A stretch of 64,000 bases of DNA from Loripinus fragilis (Eukaryota > Mollusca > Bivalvia > Lucinida > Lucinidae). The DNA lies in contig OZ026522.1 in assembly GCA_964019695.1 (NCBI GenBank), positions 57,126,811-57,190,810 of the forward strand, read 5' to 3'. The notes under the pieces are model-generated. The model did no database searches, was not told the DNA's origin, and saw nothing but the letters and a program-made list of their open reading frames with translations. The position numbers and the translations under genes were made by a program. Below, one piece after another: positions 43,772 to 55,095 of the stretch. Each line of letters starts with the position of its first letter. Position 1 is the stretch's first letter.

Positions 43772-44006
43772 GTGCCGGGACATGTGATTTTCAACAATGT
43801 GGCATTTTGACATGAATAGACTCAGACGAGCCTGTGTAGCCTCTAGTTAAGCTTACAAACTCCAATGATGTTCGGTCAGTAGCTCAACACTCATAGAATA
43901 TTCAAGCGACCAGCAAAGGCTCTGATCAGACTGCGCGTATGCGCAGGCTGGTCTGAGCCTTTGCTAGTCGCACATACCACATTGTTGGAAATCTCATGTC
44001 ACGGCG
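43772..44006. mobile_element. MITE family C, copy 2
   Basis: Same structure as 42991-43222: GGGACATGTGATTTTCAACA on the left, GTTGGAAATCTCATGTCACG on the right, core hairpin CTGATCAGACTGCGCGTATG CGCAGGCTGGTCTGAG. Copy 2's core is better conserved than copy 1's. Confidence 0.82.
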
Positions 44007-44344
44007 TTTGGACTATCGCCTCGTTTGCGTGTGTGAGTTTTTTTACAAACACAGTAGACGTAAACTGTTTATTGTTAATTGTTTCGCCACAATATATATC
44101 AAATATCAATCTATTTTCAAAGTTTTAATAAAGTATTTTATTATCCCCAGACATAATTCTTCAGACATGTGATATTTTGTCGTTTTAAAAAAAAACAATA
44201 TATATCTTGCTTCAAATCACATTTTATCCATACCGTGTAGCAACTCGTGTGTGTGTGCAATTAATTACTTATAGAATGTTCAGGCAAAATGAAGATAAAA
44301 ATCTGCATATTTTAATACTATTATCATTTTATTGATTCTGGAGA

Positions 44345-44575
44345 AATAACGTATAAATTCAAGCAAATCGTCGGAAAGCCTAATTTTAATGATCAATTTA
44401 AAAGATTAATTAAACGTTATACAACTAAGTGGGATACAACATCGATACTAAATGAGAGCCTGCATCCCTGGTTGTAAACCCAATAACGATTTATAGCGAT
44501 GCAATGCATTTAACCCCTCTCACCCGGTGGCTTAGGCTGCTGTCAGTTCTAGTTCGGTGGCTCTGTTAGTGTTAC
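44345..44575 (+). pseudogene. Retroelement-A relic with internal deletion
   Basis: Starts with coding text YKFKQIVGKPNFNDQFKRLI KRY, matching YKFKRIVGKPNFSDQFNKIVKRY of the 40275-40758 relic. It then has stops and jumps straight to tail text CCCGGTGGCTTAGGCTGCTG TC. Most of the 3' UTR has been lost. Confidence 0.65.
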
Positions 44576-44637
44576 CAATTAAAGATGGGCTTAGGTGTTT
44601 AAGAAATTGGGTTATATTTTGTCATGATTAACATCCA

Positions 44638-44831
44638 GGCCCCGAGGTTTAAAACATTTCATGCTCAACTCAACTGAGCATGAAATATCAACTGATCTTA
44701 AAAACTAAAATACCAACAAAATAAAGGAGTTTATTGCTTTAATTCTTTAATGCCAACAATTGTTGGCATTTCAACATTTATGAGCAGGGTGAAATTCGTG
44801 CTTAGCCGAGTTGAAAATAACCTCAGGGCCT
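44638..44831. mobile_element. MITE family D, copy 2
   Basis: GGCCCCGAGGTTTAAAACAT at the left and AACCTCAGGGCC at the right, with TGCTCAACTCAACTGAGCAT and the central CCAACAATTGTTGG palindrome. It matches 931-1169. Confidence 0.72.
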
Positions 44832-45524
44832 AGATTCAGGTGAACGATCCAAGTTTCTATTATGTATGTGTTATAAGTACTAAAAACTCAGGAACTGTTT
44901 AGGGTTTGTTTTTTGTTGTTGTTTTTTTTTTCAGGTTTGGCTTGTTGTGTTTTTTTTGTATCTTAATCATTGTGTCGCGCGTTAGTTGTGAAATATGATT
45001 GTGCCATCTAGTTTGATTTTAGTTGTAAACTTAAATATAAGTAGCCGTGGATGATAGAGTTTATTGAATAAGTCTGGGCAGTTATGGGTTAATGATAAGA
45101 TTTCACGCAAAATACAACTTATCTTCCAATATATCAGACAAATGTCAGATTTCTCTAACAGGCTATAATACTAAACGACAAATATCCAATGCTTATAAAA
45201 CGACTTCTATATAAGATAAAAACAATGTACGGTCGTTGTTAAATTTTCTTAAACGTATGTAGATGTGACGGTTAGGCTTATGCATCTCTAAAGTTTTTGA
45301 ACGGCATAGAATAGATTTTGGCGACACCATTTAACAGTCTAAATTGGAATATTAAGTTATCTCATTTAGATTCTAGAAAGCAAATGTCAGTTACACCAGA
45401 CGGTGCGTGCGTGCGTGTGTGTGTGTGTGTGTGTGTGTGCCCGTGAAATTTTCGTATAAATCGAAATCTTAAGAGAACACTCAGTAGGGTAAGGTCTGTC
45501 CAAACACGGTTATGTTATTTGTTT
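44832..45524. other. Unassigned sequence with a GT microsatellite
   Basis: No gene. A T-rich run is at 44915-44970. The (GT)n tract is at about 45403-45440. Confidence 0.45.
45403..45440 (+). repeat. GT dinucleotide microsatellite
   Basis: (GCGT)n leading into (GT)n, about 36 bp. Confidence 0.9.
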
Positions 45525-46430
45525 GGCGATAGTGTGTCCTGATATGATGCTGACGACTTTAACAAAAGAAACATATTTTGACTGCTAAGTTATTAGAACA
45601 AGGTTATAGGTATCATAAAAATCGTAAAGCATTTTCTAAATTCTACAACAGAAACTCAGAGTTGATTGTTAAATCCAATATTGGTTTAAAGCTCTTCTGC
45701 AACAGGGCATATCAGAGCCAGTATTTTATGGTGATTTAGTTTATAAATTCAAAAGAGTTATTGGAAAATCTAATGTTACTGATCATTTCAAAAAGATAAT
45801 CAAGCGTTATCAAAAGTTGGATATAACTTGGATATCATGCGACTGTCTGTATGCCTGGTTGCAAACCTAATCACGATTTATAGCTATGGTTTTCTGTTTA
45901 TTTGCTCGACGCTTGGTCAGGCCTCAGACTCAATGACAGCTTCAATTTGTCAGTTGGTGCCTGATGCTTGCATTTGGCTGGGCCCACCGTGGCTAAACTT
46001 GAGATTTTCTTTAGCTCTGACTAGCTGTCAGTTGTGAGCCCTTTTCTTTGTTTCATCATAGTGTGTTAATTTGATTAGATTGTTTCTCTGTGATGAGACA
46101 TTGCAATAATAAGGAAACCTCTATGCGAGCTTAACATTTTTTGTGCCTTAACAACAACAGAATCTAGCTATATTGAGCGAAGTTTTTAGTACCGGTAAAA
46201 TGCATTTAAGCCCCCAGTGTCTTAGGCTACAGACAGTTCTAAGGCGACGGTTCTGTTGTTGTTGATTCGTTGTTGATTGTTGCTCCCATTGTGGGGTTCT
46301 GTGTTTGTTCCATGTTTTGTTGTACATTGCTTTGTGTCTTTTTCTAGTTTTGCAATCATTTTGATGGAGCAGAGAGAGAGCTGGGTGCTTTAATTTGTTT
46401 GTCTTCCTGGTGTCGAGTGATGGTTATGTA
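45525..46430 (+). pseudogene. Retroelement-A copy: broken RT-related C-terminus plus 3' UTR
   Basis: Sense copy. Coding blocks DADDFNKRNIF, YHKNRKAF, NSELIVKSNIGLK, VYKFKRVIGKSN-like and ASDSMTA lie in different frames, so it is frameshifted several times. The UTR follows: CAGTTGGTGCCTGATGCTTG, TTTCTTTAGCTCTGACTAGC, TTTTAGTACCGGTAAAATGC, CGACGGTTCTGTTGTTGTTG and GAGAGCTGGGTGCTTTAATT. It gives the sense layout of the family: coding end, then about 600 bp of UTR. Confidence 0.68.
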
Positions 46431-46599
46431 GATCTTCCCAATGGTGGCGTCCGTCACATTTATTTTCTAAATTATTTTTAGCCCAATTTGAGTAGTTTTA
46501 GAGTTTTTTTTAAATCCAGCAAAAATCACCAAAACAGCAGTACTCATTTACTCGTTTACGAGTAAATGCTCAGATTTTTTTTCTGTGTAGGAATGTTCA

Positions 46600-47165
46600 T
46601 TCAGGGTCTTTGTATTATATTTTCTGACTCGCTTTCTGTATTGAAAGCAATGAACCATACCAGTTCAAAGAATCCACAGATTCAGAAACTTTTAGAAAAA
46701 TGTCATGAGCTTTTAGCTTATAAAGAAATTGCTCTCTGTTGGATTCCTAGTCATAAAGGTATCCAAGGGAATGAGATGGTAGATAAGCAAGCAAAAACAT
46801 CGCTTTCATTAGAACCAATTTCTTTTAAAATTCCATTTTCCAATTTTAAGCCATCTATCAATAAATATATCTTGGAAGAATGGCAAACTTCATGGAATAA
46901 TAGCATTGGTAATAAACTTCTTGACATCAAACCAACTATTGGTGAACATCAATCAGTTGTTCGAAACATTAGAAGAGAAGAAGTAGTTTTAGCTCGACTC
47001 CGCTTAGGTCATACAAGAGTCACTCATTCATACTTACTACAAAGTGAAGAGCAGCCACAATGTGTTGGTTGCGATGCACCATTCACTTACGTCACTTCCT
47101 TTTGGAATGCGGCGATTTTGCACAAGTAAGAAATAATTGCTTCCATGTTGATAGCATGAAAGAAT
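46600..47165 (+). pseudogene. LINE ORF2 RNase H domain and C-terminus (I/Nimb-type), 5'-truncated
   Basis: Open frame from within an RNase H domain: IIFSDSLSVLKAMN (catalytic Asp), LCWIPSHKGIQGNEMVDKQA (His and Asp of the C-terminal RNase H motif). It is followed by RREEVVLARLRLGHTRVTHS and CVGCDAPFT. A frameshift near 47090 hides the end (HFLLECGDFAQVRNN continues in another frame to about 47200). The order RNase H, then RLGHTR, then Cys/His segment is typical of I-superfamily LINEs. The RNase H would remove RNA from the hybrid during integration. The upstream RT and endonuclease are lost to 5' truncation. It is distinct from the LINE at 3-9 kb, which has no RNase H. Confidence 0.8.
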
Positions 47166-47517
47166 TATTTCAAGATATACATATTGATAGTATTATGACA
47201 TTTTAAGACAAATAAATATTTTTAACAAAATCTAATTGCTATTTTTAAAATCATGTTTTGTTTTACATTTGTATCAGACCATAATACAGATTTTTTAATG
47301 TTGTATTCTGTTCAGTTAAAGAACATGTACAGTTATCTGAATAGCTCTTTGAAACTGTCAGATATTGTACGTGGTCTCTCCTGTCAACAATCGTATTGCA
47401 ACTAATTATCATTATACAAACTCATCATCATCTTTCCTTTTATTTTATATTATAAATTTTTACTTTTTCCCTCTGCATCATGTTTCGTCGTTAAGAACCA
47501 AACAAACAAACAAAAAT
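47166..47517 (+). mobile_element. 3' end of the RNase H-bearing LINE
   Basis: 3' UTR with AATAAA-like text and the terminal CGTTAAGAACCAAACAAACAAACA tail. A (CAAA)n tail is typical of several LINE families. The tail ends at about 47517. Confidence 0.65.
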
Positions 47518-47619
47518 GATATCAAATTCTATTTAACATATTTCAATTTCAATTTTTGCGGTTGCATATAAATAAAACAAACAAATGTTGCTTTTCGTAC
47601 ATAACGGACGTGTCCCTGG

Positions 47620-48996
47620 TATTGCAAAATAGACAAGGTGGCAATTTAGAGCATAGTCATAACACGGAGGCTCTAGATACATCCCCACCCCCTTTACCGG
47701 ATTTTAAGAGCTAAAACGGATGTATCTTCTAAAAAATACATATTTAAGTTTGAGATTTTCTTTTAAGTTTAGAGGAACATTCAGTCTATTGTTCAAATGA
47801 GAAACAGCCTATGTGTGCCTGTTTTTGCTTGGCAACTGGGCTTCATAAGTTCTTCCATAAAAGTGCCCAAATGGGTATCTCATGTATAAAATGTGTCTTG
47901 GAAACTTTTTGAAGAACACATTCCCAAAACTCACAGCGGAATCAATTTCTTAGATATTTTAAGTATCTATGGCAAATAAAACTTTGTGTATTTTGCATAC
48001 AATTTAGTGTTGCTATGGAAACTGTAAACCCTACAATTTGATGTTCAAGTTGCTTCCAAAAAGTAAATATCCAACTTGAAGGTTTTCTTTTCTAACAGAA
48101 CACACTTTAATTATTTATGAACAAAATATAAAAGGTTCCATGAGAAAAACTTCAATCCTTTTTGAGAAATTGTTCGAGAAAGATTTAGTACATTTCGTTT
48201 AAAACAGCATTTTGAAACGCTTAAAATTTGACTACTCATCTTCAGAGACTGTTTCAAACCAGAAAATAAACATTAAATACTGTTTTCTTGATGACTGCTT
48301 ATTTCTGGAGATCAGACTAACCCACGGAAATCAATTATTACCAAATATAACGAGAAATAATGAGAAACGGCATTTTCAAATTTGTTCAACTAAACATGAA
48401 ACACCTCTTGTATGGACTAAAATCCTTCGAACTTTGGGGAAAGTTGGTCCGATGCTCAGTGGGGAAACACGAATCTAAAGAAAGAAAATAACTTTTCAAA
48501 CAAAATTTTGGGCTAGAGGGGACGCTGAGACATATTTACACGGAACCACAATGTCGAATATCACCATTGTTCGTTCTTAGTTGTAAAATAAAACAAAAAT
48601 GATAGTGACACCAACCTTTCTTTATCCAATTTTCGGCCTAGAAACTACCAGGACGTGTCCCGGATGTGACTTGGGAGCAAAATTACGTTAACACACTTTC
48701 GTGGAAGTTCCTAGGTTTACCACCCATGTATACGTTCATGCATTTCACTTCAAACACACCCAAATCATTGAATTATATGAGCGATTTGTCAACATACCCA
48801 ACAGATACCTCCACTTTAGATATAGTGAGCAGCCACATTATATTAGGTAGACACCTCATTAGAGTTCTAAAACGGTATGGGGCCTTTCAAAACGTGTGAA
48901 TAACATAAGGTCTACCAAAATATGTGTGTTTCTACTAACCCGACCGACCCTGATATTTTTGTCGACCATGTGATTTGTATTGAAATTTGAAAATAG
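47620..48996. other. Unassigned sequence
   Basis: No gene. The frames at 48212-48478 and 48666-48899 have no domain. GGACGTGTCCC occurs near both 47607 and 48651 and may mark an old element. Confidence 0.35.
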
Positions 48997-49262
48997 ATGA
49001 ACAAATATTTTCATACTTTTCATTTGTTATGGCCTGGCAGGATACAAAGATTTTCACACTTTTCATTTATTATGGCTTGGTTGGATACAAATCTTTTCAT
49101 ACTTTTCATTCATTATGACATGGCAGGATACATAGATTTTCATACTTTTCATTTATTATGGTTAGGCAAGATACAAAGATGTTCATACTTTTCATTTATC
49201 ATAGCTTAGCACGATACAAAGATTTTCATACTTTTCATTTATTATAGCTTAGCACGATACAA
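48997..49262 (+). repeat. 43-bp minisatellite, six units
   Basis: Units of GATACAAAGATTTTCATACT plus TTTCATTTATTATGGCTTGGCAG (43 bp) with scattered changes. The open frame through it is a repeat by-product. Confidence 0.9.
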
Positions 49263-49795
49263 AGACACCAACGCAGACCACTGAACATTTAATCTGGGCT
49301 TGCCTTTATGTAATTCAAGCTTAAACCCTTGAACACAAAATTAAACCCTTTTCATTCTGGTGGATTTTGCCATACACGCTGACACAATAATTAGTCAGGT
49401 GCATAACCTCTTAAAGTTAAAAAATATATCACTTAAAGCAGTTAACTTTTTTGCAACAAAAACAAAAGTAACCTGTTTGAGTGAACGTGTCTTTTTTCAT
49501 CTTCATATTCCCGAGTTACCGCAATTTTCACGGCCATGTGGGTAATTTTATCTGAAAGACCTATTACATAACTTTACGACTATGCAATAAAATTTTGTAC
49601 GCATCGTCTATAAATAAGTACGTGAGGTCATTGAAGTTCAGAAAATAAGCTACTTTTTAACCTGAATAAGTTATATTGTTGACGGCTTGCAAATTGACCT
49701 TGGCCTAAATATTTTACTTTCTGTAGCATCACTTAGAAATTATTGTTCAAAAGGCACAATTTTAACTTCCTCAAGTGATAAATATTTTAACTTAT
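49263..49795. other. Unassigned sequence
   Basis: No gene or repeat partner recognised. Confidence 0.35.
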
Positions 49796-49990
49796 AGAAG
49801 TTATGTCCCTGACTGATAATTGTGGAAGTGTTCATTTTGTATTTTAATGGGATTCCCGGTCAAAATTTCTATAAAATGACGTATGTCCGTCCCTGAAGAT
49901 TGTTTTTATCTTAGCAAATAGGGCAGAAATGCGGCATTTCATCAGGGTCTTCACTGTTTGCCAAGTACCCGTTTAGGAATTCCAAGTCCC
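49796..49990 (+). repeat. Dispersed repeat related to 1300-1470, unexpanded
   Basis: GGTCAAAATTTCTATAAAAT, GTCCGTCCCTGAAGATTG and CATTTCATCAGGGTCTTCAC in the same order as at 1.3-1.45 kb, with a single copy of the unit that is a 27-bp array there. Confidence 0.6.
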
Positions 49991-50710
49991 TAAAGGATTT
50001 AAAGGAGATAAACTAAAACCCGTATAAGGACGGATGGGTAGAAATAAGATAAAAATGGAAAGTCTCACCTCACTTTTTATGGCTTTCCGTCAATGGTCTA
50101 TCTCACAATGAGCGCACCAACTTCGTTTGCACTTGTCTAATCAATAGAGTTTATATAACAGCTAGATGTCAACATTAACTTTCTCCATTAACTTACTAAA
50201 GTTTCCATTTAATTCTGGAATGATCTCTAAATCACCAGAACGTGCCTTAACAAATAAGAACAATGTTTAAAAGGATATTAGCGGATAGATCTGAGAAAAT
50301 ACAACACGTTCGTCAATAACTCGTCATTGAAAACCAATAGTTCAACCGACTGACTTCTCTGAGCTGACATGACCGAGGCTGAACTGCGGATGTAACAGCG
50401 ACCAGTGAAGACTATCACAAGCATGTACATCTCCACAATCTGATTAAAATATGTCAACACGATAAGATCCGTAATGCCAAAATTTAACTATGTTGTAGCG
50501 GGCCAAATTTTGTGTTCAAGCTACGAACGCATCAGTAAGCATTTTAGCCATTCCAACATCCCCAAAACAAGAATATGCAGGTAGGTGCAATTATGGAATT
50601 ATATGGCTCATGCTACTTATCGCTTCTACTTGACTTAATTCATGAATCATGTATCTGGGTCTTTACTGTTTGCAAAAGTACCTGTTTAGTGATTTCCAGT
50701 CTACAAAGGG

Positions 50711-50942
50711 ACAGGGGGGGGGGGTCGACCCCCCCCCCCATGAAAATCACCAAAAATATAGGGTTTCTTAGCCTTACCCAGCCAAAATTCAATGTAAGGC
50801 CATCATCGGCCCTCCAGATAAAAACGCTATTTAAATGGTGTGCCTTTAGTGTTGTTTTGGTCCTCTCTCCCTCTCATCAAGTAAAAAAAAACAACGTCAG
50901 AGTTTGACCCCCTCAGACAAAACTTTCTGGATCCGCGCATGA
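50711..50942 (-). mobile_element. TIR element I, partial copy
   Basis: Ends GGATCCGCGCATGA on the right (TIR). The interior matches 54690-55042 in the opposite orientation: TAGGGTTTCTTAGC, AATGTAAGGCCATCATCGGC, CGTCAGAGTTTGACCC. The left TIR is missing. It contains a perfect palindrome of 11 G, TCGA and 11 C at 50714-50739. Confidence 0.7.
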
Positions 50943-51839
50943 TATGTTTTTTATCGGAGCAACTCCAAATATGTTACCAAAGCATACGTTTACTAACTCA
51001 TCCAATTCATTGGTTCAGGACTGAAGCTGTCTGTCTGCCAACCAACAATATGATCCATGCATAAAATACCTGATATCTATATGATATGTCATTTAATGTT
51101 AAAGATAAGCAGTTTACTAATGATGTACTTTCTCTTTTGATTTCTAACACCAGGCAGACACCAGTCTCAAATATAGCGTTTCTAGTCCATTTGTGTCTTA
51201 CGAGGTATCTGGCGTGTTTTGTTTTTATAATGGTTACAGTTGAAACAATTTAGGAAAGCAGAGGTGAATGAAGTAAATCATAAGGACTGATTCTGGTAAA
51301 TTACAGGAAGTGACCTTTATAAAACAAATGTAAAGACTAATTTACTGTTATAACCAGTATATATGATTCCTCTGATTAATTCGCACCACGCCTTGTACGG
51401 AAATGACTTGCCATAACAACTGATTGCAAATAAGTCACTGGAAACGTTGACCCTATAAGAAAAAAACTAATATTAGAAAGTGTTGTTTTGTCCTTTTTGT
51501 AGCTGACCTGACACATGGACTCAAAATAGCGGTTGTGATCGCCGTATGTTCGTCATTCAACATTTTGCATTGTCTTTTAACCGCTGGGTGAAAGTTCGTA
51601 AAAGTAAAAATGGATGATCCGCATATAGTCCCTTCTCACAACACCATATAGAATTCTGGTAGTTATGCCGAAAGACAGGTAAAATATTAAACATTTTATG
51701 TTAAAAAGTACTTGTTCATTTTGAAAATAATTTGGTATAAATTCTGAAAAGAAAACATGGCCGCCAGGGGTTGGGACCATTTTCCCCCGGTTGATATTGA
51801 GTTTAGCTTAATTTAAAACTCAAAGGCCGATTTTAAAAT
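50943..51839. other. Unassigned sequence
   Basis: No gene or repeat relation recognised. Confidence 0.35.
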
Positions 51840-52076
51840 GGGCCTCGACGCGAGAAAACCTGTCTTCGGGGGGTTGCGAACAACACAGGCGCAGACCAGC
51901 TTGCGCATCCGCGCAGACTGATCAGCACCTTTGTTATTCGCTTTTTCGAAAGTTTCATATCTAGACTTGCTACACGCGAAATTTCAATTTTCTAGCTAAT
52001 CTCTGTAGCTGAGGAGACTGGCTTGAATCTCACTTTGTCTGAAACCCCGAAGGCAGGTTTTCTCGCGGCGAGGTCC
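51840..52076. mobile_element. MITE family B, copy 3 (near complete)
   Basis: GGGCCTCGACGCGAGAAAAC at the left, inverted GTTTTCTCGCGGCGAGGTCC-like text at the right. The core hairpin is GGCGCAGACCAGCTTGCGCA TCCGCGCAGACTGATCAGC. It is the best preserved copy in the window. Confidence 0.88.
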
Positions 52077-52194
52077 AAATGACTATTCTGTTTGTGCTGC
52101 GTGTCTACTGTAAAAAAGTTTCCCTGTGCTAGCAATTAATGTCGTTATTATAACTATATATATTGCACTTGACAATCATATATTGCATTATTTT

Positions 52195-52815
52195 TTTCCA
52201 CCGTGGCTCAACTTGAGGTTTTCATTAGCTCTGATTAACTGCGAGTCGTGAGCCCTTTTCATTGTTTTAAAAACAACAAAATCTATGGCAAGGATTTGGT
52301 ACCAATAAAATGCATTGTTTAAGTTCCAAAGTGGTTAAGGCTACTGACCGTTCCAAGGCGGTACTTCTTTTGTGGATCTTTTATGTTTTTGTTCTGTCTT
52401 GTGTTTGCTATGTTTTGTGCGCGTCTGTTTATATGTGCTTCGTGGTCACCTGCTGGGAAAGGGCTGACCTCTTGGCTCTCGTTTGTGGTGTCTTCTGTCA
52501 GTTTGTCACTTTCCCATTGGTATCCTGGGTCAGGTGTGGTACTTGATTGTATCGATTCCTGATCTTTGCAACCTTACTTACTCTAATTGTTTGTGTGGGT
52601 TCTTTGTTTGGTCCTTGTTTTGTTAAGCAGTGTTTGCTGTCATTTCCAGTTTTGCGATTATCTTGATGGTGAAGAGAGAGCTGGTTGCTTTATCTTAATT
52701 GTCTTCCCGATGCCTTGTGAATGTTAGTGTTTTGTGGCTTTTCCTCACGGTGCCGTAGGTTGGCCTGCAGTGTGTGATTGTGGTATTTCTTGATCATACT
52801 CACTTATTTGTTTGT
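52195..52815 (+). repeat. Retroelement-A 3' tail, sense copy
   Basis: CACCGTGGCTCAACTTGAGG, GATTTGGTACCAATAAAATG, CAAGGCGGTACTTC, then a diverged stretch, GATTATCTTGATGGTGAAGA GAGAGCTGG and the terminus TTTCTTGATCATACTCACTT. It is informative for the 3' end of the family. Confidence 0.8.
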
Positions 52816-53571
52816 TACAAATGGTTCTTTAGACTGGTATAAGACCAATAAATAGAGCAATATAGTAATATAAGTGCACATACAAATTCAAGCATACCCT
52901 ACCACTGAACCAATATTCACCAAATGTATTTCATAGTATTAAATAATATAATTATTCTAAAGTCTATCTTCAAATCACATGTACATCGTCAGACTATGCC
53001 TAAAGTATATGTAATGTTTTAAAGGACGAGTTTGGCAGACAAGAACTTATGCAATCCCAATAAGAATGTGACATGTAAACGTTGCAATATTCATAAGTTA
53101 CTGTTTAATTGCAATCTTGTTTTTAACTTGTTATGCATTATTTTCATAATTAAATCCTATAAACTAAGTTCAACTGCTTTAAAATACATACTATTGGGAT
53201 GAAGACCCACCACGTAACATGTTTAGCCGAATAATAATTATGTCCAGATAATGCGATGGATAAATATTAAATATGCTAGAGAGCGTATCCTGATTTTGTG
53301 TTTTACATCGAGTTTTGCCTAGAGTTTGATAGACTGCGACAGTTTTCGGGAGGGACTCAAAAGATGTATCAGACCATGTTTATAATATTGACACACCTTA
53401 AACGCGCAAACAACACACCAAAGCTGAAAATAAGGCATTTACACCTGCTTCTTGCACTCTCTTGAAACGGGGAATGAAAATAACAAAACGAGGCGATGTC
53501 CTTATAAGAATACACATTTTTTACACGAAAGGAGCGGTCTATAAACAACAACAATTCGGTTTTGAATAAGA
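52816..53571. other. Unassigned AT-rich sequence
   Basis: No gene or repeat relation recognised. Confidence 0.35.
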
Positions 53572-53886
53572 GGATAAAACATTCTTTTCCGTTTATTAAC
53601 GTTTGCCAAGCCCGAGTGTCATATTGTGGTGCAGTCCGAACCGCGAAGGCTTGTCAAACGTTAATACGGAAAAGAATTGTTATATACCTTTCTTTTCGGC
53701 ACACCAGGCTTAAATGGCAATGAAGCCCTCTGCTGCCGTGTATTAATGGGGATAAAGCCCGCGCCCAGTGATTGGTCAACGATTAGCCGCATTGCGGCAC
53801 GATAAATTTAGATGAAATGTACAACCGTCAGCGATTGAAACAGGTCAAGTTTCTATAGTAAACACTTATTATGTATGTAACAATGT
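53572..53886. mobile_element. Hairpin-ended element G4
   Basis: The left end is an imperfect palindrome (53572-53687): TTCTTTTCCGTTTATTAACG TTTG mirrored by CAAACGTTAATACGGAAAAG AA, with the right arm ending ATTGTTATATAC. The right end at about 53873-53885 is its inverse (GTATGTAACAAT). GTGATTGGTCAACG (inverse CCAAT) lies inside. About 315 bp, non-coding. Same plan as G1-G3. Confidence 0.72.
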
Positions 53887-54679
53887 ACGATAAGTCCCTT
53901 TCAGCATAGCCAATCCCATGCTTACGAAAATAGCCATAAATGAAAGATGGTTTATTAGCTACATTACCGGAAGTTAAGCATATCTAGATATGTATTCATT
54001 AGATATTAAAAACGCTAACGACGCAAAATGAGATAACTGCACGGCATCATCAAAGAATATAAAACATATATATTTCCATGGCGGGTAAAGAGTCATAAAG
54101 AAAAATCTATTAATTTTTTCTCCTCCACCATAGGCTATTACCAAAGCCGACATCAGTCTGCATATCTAGATATTCTGATTTTTTAAAATAATAAATCATA
54201 AACCAACGCTGACCTAACAAAATGCACTATACATGTATAGCAACCATGCAGTGCTCAGTTGCGAGTCCCCAATAAGGCGTTAGAAATGATTTATATGATT
54301 TGATTAGCATTTCAGAGCTGCATATACTTGTTTCTAAGCAAATATAAAGACATGCATAGTGATTTAATTTGCTAACATTGACATTCAAACCTTTAGGCTT
54401 GCTTTTATCCCATTTACGCATAATGTAATCGCCAGATGTATTGACTGCATTCACCGGGGTCAGTCCATTTATATAAGAAGATTGCTTATTGTAAGCTGCT
54501 GTAGATTTTATTCAATTTTAAGGAAAAAGTGCAGAGCCTGGCGAGAGGCCTAACCATTGATGCCTCTTATCTTGATCTACATTGTTTTAGTGTTGTCATT
54601 TTGGCATACATGTATCAAATGGATCAAAATTAAACAACAAGTGATTTCTTCAACGGTTAATATTGGAGGTCATTTCATA
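53887..54679. other. Unassigned AT-rich sequence
   Basis: No gene or repeat relation recognised. Confidence 0.35.
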
Positions 54680-55095
54680 AATAAGTGAGTCATGCGCGGT
54701 TCCAGAAAGTTTTGCCAGAGGGTCCAACTCTGACGTTTTATTGTTTTCTTTTCTTTTTTATTTATTTTATTTTATTTTATTGCTGTTGTTTTTTGTTGTT
54801 GTTTTTTTTGGTAAGGGAAGAGAAGATCTAAAAAACCCTAAAAGAGGGTCATCATCGGCCCGCCAGCGAAACGCCACTTCGCTGACGGCCGATGTTGGCC
54901 CAACATTGAATGCAGGCTTGTTAGTTTTGTAATTTTTCAAGGGTTCTGGGCCAGTATTGCTAAGAGACCCTAAATGTTTATGATTGTTCAGGGGGGGGGG
55001 GGGTCTGGAACCCCTGTCTCCCCCCTATGGATCCGCGCATGACTAGGAAATGCCACACGCACAGACCGCAAACCATTGCCATAGCAGGAAAGCAA
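54680..55095 (-). repeat. Retroelement-A 3' fragment split by TIR element I
   Basis: ATAAGTGAGT before the TIR element and GACTAGGAAATGCCACACGC after it reconstruct the family's 3' end (compare AAGTAAGTGAGTATGACTAG at 20560). The TIR element therefore inserted into an existing retroelement tail. Confidence 0.68.
54690..55042 (+). mobile_element. TIR element I, complete copy
   Basis: 353 bp. Termini are TCATGCGCGGTTCC and GGATCCGCGCATGA. The interior has an inverted repeat (CATCATCGGCCCGCCAGCGA with its complement around CGCCAC) and a 13-G run. CATG at both ends may include the target duplication. It is non-coding. Confidence 0.8.
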
